Source of the DNA: Leptospiraceae bacterium | GTDB taxonomy: Bacteria; Spirochaetota; Leptospiria; Leptospirales; Leptonemataceae | Assembly (NCBI GenBank): GCA_020440935.1 | Contig: JAGRNC010000090.1 | Span: forward strand, 1 to 8,842 | Reading direction: 5' to 3' | Length of the DNA: 8,842 bases | Shown: positions 5,398-8,842 of the stretch, one piece after another | Position numbering within the stretch: the stretch's first letter is position 1 | Layout of the letters: the number at the start of each line of letters is the position of its first letter | The notes under the pieces: generated by a model | The model's input: only the letters and a program-made list of their open reading frames with translations | Told to the model about the DNA's origin: nothing | Databases searched by the model: none | Program-made: the position numbers and the translations under genes

Positions 5398-8300
5398 TCA
5401 ATGCGAGCCGGTATGGGGCGCGACGCTCATCTCCTCCAGTCCTTCGAAGATGGCAAGAGATCGAGGGGTGTCATCGCCATCGAACAAATCGGCCAGGAGG
5501 GAGAGACGATCCAGAGGTATCCGATCCAGTACAATTTGAAGAACGATCCGATCCCGCTGCGCTCGAATTCGTCGATGGAACCGCATTTCTGCCACCGATG
5601 AACTCATGGGACTTTTCAGGTAGCGATCCACTGCCTGCATGGATGGAGACTGTAAGACATCCAGATATCGACCCAGGGCAGACTCGGGTAGTGGTTGCTT
5701 TCGCTCCGATTGTAAAAAGAACCAGAACGCCAGATCCATACTTTCGGCCCCGGTGCGAATTCCCGCCTCATTTTGCATTACTTCCAGACGCTCCAGGATG
5801 GCCGCAAATCGCTGCTTTTCGGAAGCTCCCAATCGGAATATTTCCATAGGATCCTTGCGATACCGAAGGAGCATGGCCGTCATAGATTCCAGTTGTTCCT
5901 CGATGCCCAGAAGATGGTTCAATTCTGCCTTTGCATGGGGATGCTCTTGATCGCGTAGCCCTTCGGCTCGCATAAAATGTTCTACGGCAAGTCGTGCTTT
6001 TGCAATGCGCGCGGGATCCGCGCCAGTGCGCTGCCGAACGGTCCAGAAAAAAGTGATGCCGCCGTAATCCACACAATGATTTAAGATGCCGGTAACGATG
6101 ATCTCTTTGCGCAACGGATGCGCGGCCACATCTTCCTTGAAAGCCTCTACCAGTTCGTCTGGAAAATAAGAAAATAGCCAGGATTCCAGCTCCGATTCGT
6201 TGATGGAATCGGAGCCCAGGATTTCCTTTTTTAGTTCCAACTTCGCATGTCCCAGCATCGAACAGAGTACAGGACGACTGAGCAACCGAGCGGGGTTATC
6301 GCTGGCATGCAATTCGTCGCTTGAGACGCCATCCAGGGAATGTCCGCAATCTTCCAGCCAGCGCAGAGTTGCCAGAAAGGCATCCGACTTGGGTTTCAAT
6401 CGTTTTTGATCCAGCGAAAGACATAGATTTGCAGCCACATTGTTGTCCAGAACCAGTTCAATCATGCGGCTTTCCAGCCGACTGATCCAACGATTTCTTT
6501 GTTCGACGTCGGCGATCTGTTCGGTGCGGACCAGCTTCTCCAGAAGAATTTTCAGATTCACTTCATGGTCGGACATATCTACGCCGCCCGAATTATCTAC
6601 TGCATCGGTGTTCATGCGAACTCCGACAGCGGCTGCCTCAATCCGGGCCTTTTGTGTCCATCCCAGATTGCCGCCTTCGCCAATGACTCGTGCCCGGAGT
6701 TGGTTTCCGTTCACGCGCACGCGATCATTGGCTGGGTCCATGGCATCGGCATGACTTTCTGTGGAAGCTTTCACATAAGTGCCAATACCGCCGTTCCAGA
6801 GAAGATCTACTCGTGCGCACAATATGGCCCGTATCAGTTCCTCTCCGCTCATGGTAGCCGGAGCGATCCCCAGGACTTCTGCCACTTCACTGGAAATACT
6901 AATGCGGGCGCTGCTTCGATCGAATACTCCGCCCCCGTTTGAAATCAAAGAGGTCTTGTACTGATCCCAGCCCAGTACATTGTCAAACAGCCGCTTTCTC
7001 TCTTTCCAGGATTCTGTGGACGGGTCCGGATCAAGAAAGATATGCTTATGATTAAAGGCAGCCACCAGTTTCATAGATTTGGAAAGAAGCATTCCATTTC
7101 CGAAGACATCGCCGGCCATATCGCCTATGCCAGCTACCGTAATGGGATCGGTTTCTGGATCCTGACCCATTTCGTAGAAATGCCGCCGCACCGACTGCCA
7201 GGCTCCTCGGGCAGTGATACCCTGCTTCTTGTGATCGTATCCGTGTCGTCCACCCGAGGCAAATGCATCGCCGAGCCAGAAATGCATGGCTTGCGCCACC
7301 TCGTTTGCATCATCGCTAAATCGGGCGGTACCTTTGTCGGCGGCCACCACCAGGTACGGATCGGCTGGATCCAGACAGGTCAACGGCGGCCTTTTTATCT
7401 TTCCGGTGGGAGTGCGATTGTCGGTGAGTCGCAGTAGATTGGCCATAAACGTACGGTAACATTCCAGGGCAAAGGCAGGGTCGGTAGCACGATCCCCCTT
7501 TAAGCAGAACCCTCCTTTGCTTCCGGAAGGAACGATTACTGTATTTTTAACCATCTGTGCCTTCATCAATCCGTGGATTTCGGTGCGAAAATCGTCGGGT
7601 CGATCAGACCACCGAATGCCTCCACGAGCGATGTTTGCCCCGCGCAAATGGACGGCTTCAAATCGCGAAGAGTATACGAAGATTTCAAACAACGGCACAG
7701 GGCCTGGAAGCGCCGAAATTGCCTGGCTGTGTACTTTGAAAGAAACCTCGGGGCTTTGCTGGTAGTAATTGGTTCGCACTATGGCGTTGGCAATCTCCAG
7801 CAATCGATTGCATAGCAGAGATTCCATAACCGATGAAATCTGCTCCAGAAGCTGGCGTGTGGCGGACTCCAGTGTTTGTTCCTTTTTTAATCTCTCCGAG
7901 TCTCGCTGGCCGGGCGCAAATCTGCATTCCAGAAATGCGATCAAAGAAGCGATGAATGGACGTTGTGAAAGGGAGGCTCGCGCGATGAATGCCCTGGAAA
8001 ACGTACGATCGATCTGAAACAAATAGGCCTGCAGTCCTTTCACCAGCGAAAGCTGATACTGATCGAGCCCAAACACTGCCAGGCGATTTACCGGTTCATC
8101 GGAGTTATTTCCCAGAATCGTGGCCTCCAGCACTCGCGCCAGCGAAGTATCAAACCGCGGATCCATATCTGTATCCTGAATTCGGTAGGCATAGATATAG
8201 CGGGTGCTCTCGGGAAATCGCCCTGGAAATGTGAACTCATCGGTTACTCGAAATCCAAAGTTTGCAAGCACCGGAACCAGATCGCCAATAGGGCGGGGAC

Positions 8301-8842
8301 TGAGACTATAAATCTTAACGTATACTTCTTCCTTTCGGCGATGGAACGCCGCCTTCAGTGGATGCGACTCATCCAACTCTTCCAGGCGAATCAAATCTTG
8401 CAGGGCTTCTTCGGGCTCCTGGTGAACTTCGGCGGATGGGCTCAATGCGGCGCGATACATGGCCAGTTTTTGTTCGATCAGTCGTTCGCCTATAAAATGG
8501 TTGGTTAAGGACTTTCGGAATCGATTCTGCCAGCTTGCGAATAACTGATGTACCGAATGCTTTAATTCGGTGAGTAAAGAATCAAACGATGTGCCTTCCG
8601 TGGGACGAACCGAAAGAAAAAGTAGGTCGTGTTCATTCATTCTTCGACGGATGGTAATCTCCGGATCGAAGTGAAGTTGCCGGGCTACCCGTTCCACATG
8701 ATTGGGCGAGAATGCGGAGGCTTCGCGACCGGATACGATTCCCAGTATCCATATCATTCCGTATTCCGGATCTGCATCCACCGCAAAGTCGGGCTCTTCC
8801 ACGTACAAATTGTCCAGAATTTGAGTCAGCCATCGTTCTATT
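5398..8842 (-). CDS. gdhB: Large NAD-specific glutamate dehydrogenase (GDH-180-like), 5' end outside the window
   Basis: This enzyme oxidatively deaminates L-glutamate to 2-oxoglutarate and ammonia with NAD+, linking amino-acid catabolism to the TCA cycle. The frame is open to the right edge, giving 1148 visible codons. The TTG near 8808 is therefore not convincing as a start. The visible N-terminal part includes ACT-like regulatory segments (NEHDLLFLSVRPTE, then VYVKIYSLSPRPIGDLVPVL). The catalytic core holds HLRGANIARGGIRWSDRPDD (around 7600-7650), VKNTVIVPSGSKGGF, VVAADKGTARFSDDANEVA, WLGDAFASGGRHGYDHKKQG, and the nucleotide-binding GIGDMAGDVFGNGMLLS (around 7080-7130). NGGIGTYVKA, VIGEGGNLGWTQKARIE and NTDAVDNSGGVDMSDHEVN follow. 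The helical C-terminal region runs to HTGSH and the TGA at 5398-5400. With ACT-like parts present, the full protein is probably near 1600 aa, so roughly 400-450 residues may be missing. The symbol follows Pseudomonas usage. No frameshift or lost catalytic motif is seen. Confidence 0.96.
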   Translation of the reverse strand, partial: IERWLTQILDNLYVEEPDFAVDADPEYGMIWILGIVSGREASAFSPNHVERVARQLHFDPEITIRRRMNEHDLLFLSVRPTEGTSFDSLLTELKHSVHQLFASWQNRFRKSLTNHFIGERLIEQKLAMYRAALSPSAEVHQEPEEALQDLIRLEELDESHPLKAAFHRRKEEVYVKIYSLSPRPIGDLVPVLANFGFRVTDEFTFPGRFPESTRYIYAYRIQDTDMDPRFDTSLARVLEATILGNNSDEPVNRLAVFGLDQYQLSLVKGLQAYLFQIDRTFSRAFIARASLSQRPFIASLIAFLECRFAPGQRDSERLKKEQTLESATRQLLEQISSVMESLLCNRLLEIANAIVRTNYYQQSPEVSFKVHSQAISALPGPVPLFEIFVYSSRFEAVHLRGANIARGGIRWSDRPDDFRTEIHGLMKAQMVKNTVIVPSGSKGGFCLKGDRATDPAFALECYRTFMANLLRLTDNRTPTGKIKRPPLTCLDPADPYLVVAADKGTARFSDDANEVAQAMHFWLGDAFASGGRHGYDHKKQGITARGAWQSVRRHFYEMGQDPETDPITVAGIGDMAGDVFGNGMLLSKSMKLVAAFNHKHIFLDPDPSTESWKERKRLFDNVLGWDQYKTSLISNGGGVFDRSSARISISSEVAEVLGIAPATMSGEELIRAILCARVDLLWNGGIGTYVKASTESHADAMDPANDRVRVNGNQLRARVIGEGGNLGWTQKARIEAAAVGVRMNTDAVDNSGGVDMSDHEVNLKILLEKLVRTEQIADVEQRNRWISRLESRMIELVLDNNVAANLCLSLDQKRLKPKSDAFLATLRWLEDCGHSLDGVSSDELHASDNPARLLSRPVLCSMLGHAKLELKKEILGSDSINESELESWLFSYFPDELVEAFKEDVAAHPLRKEIIVTGILNHCVDYGGITFFWTVRQRTGADPARIAKARLAVEHFMRAEGLRDQEHPHAKAELNHLLGIEEQLESMTAMLLRYRKDPMEIFRLGASEKQRFAAILERLEVMQNEAGIRTGAESMDLAFWFFLQSERKQPLPESALGRYLDVLQSPSMQAVDRYLKSPMSSSVAEMRFHRRIRAQRDRIVLQIVLDRIPLDRLSLLADLFDGDDTPRSLAIFEGLEEMSVAPHTGSH

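Noticed and set aside
5401..8234. Many open frames of 60-147 codons on the plus strand opposite the glutamate dehydrogenase gene.
   Set aside because: They lie antisense to a continuous, clearly conserved enzyme and show no family motifs of their own.
8633..8833. ATG at 8833 on the minus strand opening a 66-codon frame at the right edge.
   Set aside because: Out of frame with the dehydrogenase, whose own frame is open and protein-like (ERWLTQILDNLYVEEPDF) through the edge.
1..8842. Search for a defence island, CRISPR array, insertion sequence, tRNA or toxin-antitoxin pair.
   Set aside because: No repeats with regular spacing, transposase motifs, tRNA-like folds or paired small genes were found; the region is core metabolism and translation.

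Overview
This is an ordinary chromosomal housekeeping region from a Gram-negative-like bacterium of moderate GC content. My best guess is a spirochaete of the order Leptospirales, with low confidence. The guess rests mainly on the NDK sequence: its NDLCNYM and RALYAESKEAN segments match what I remember of Leptospira NDK. I could not check this. The DNA looks more GC-rich than Leptospira itself, which would favour a Leptonema- or Turneriella-like relative or an uncultured lineage. I see no mobile element, CRISPR array, rRNA, tRNA or recognisable defence system.

Layout from left to right. (1) The 3' part of ychF (+), with its GTPase/ATPase G-domain N-terminus cut off by the window edge. (2) A 138-bp gap holding a possible 33-codon small ORF. 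(3) A gamma-class carbonic anhydrase-family gene and, 16 bp later, a DUF2752 membrane protein with a CPGCGMTR motif, both on +. (4) On the minus strand, a 450-aa protein I cannot name, with a degenerate HD/HD-GYP-like middle and a four-cysteine C-terminal segment. Its 3' end overlaps the DUF2752 3' end by 118 bp. (5) A 65-bp divergent intergenic region with two abutting 10-bp perfect palindromes flanked by a direct repeat. (6) A tight + strand operon, ndk-ispA-tlyA, with overlapping genes. (7) A 74-bp convergent gap with two possible hairpins. (8) A large NAD-specific glutamate dehydrogenase on the minus strand, whose N-terminus runs off the right edge.

How the genes fit together. ndk, ispA and tlyA overlap by 8 and 1 nt and are probably co-translated. 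ispA makes short-chain prenyl diphosphates, tlyA encodes an S4-domain rRNA 2'-O-methyltransferase, and ndk balances nucleoside triphosphates. The ispA-tlyA adjacency recalls the ispA-dxs-tlyA order of Firmicutes, but with dxs missing. The two opposed gene sets on either side of the HD-like gene show no clear metabolic link. Nothing here amounts to a strong new system. The items most worth following up are the HD-like protein of unknown function, the tail-to-tail overlap, and the palindrome cluster upstream of ndk.
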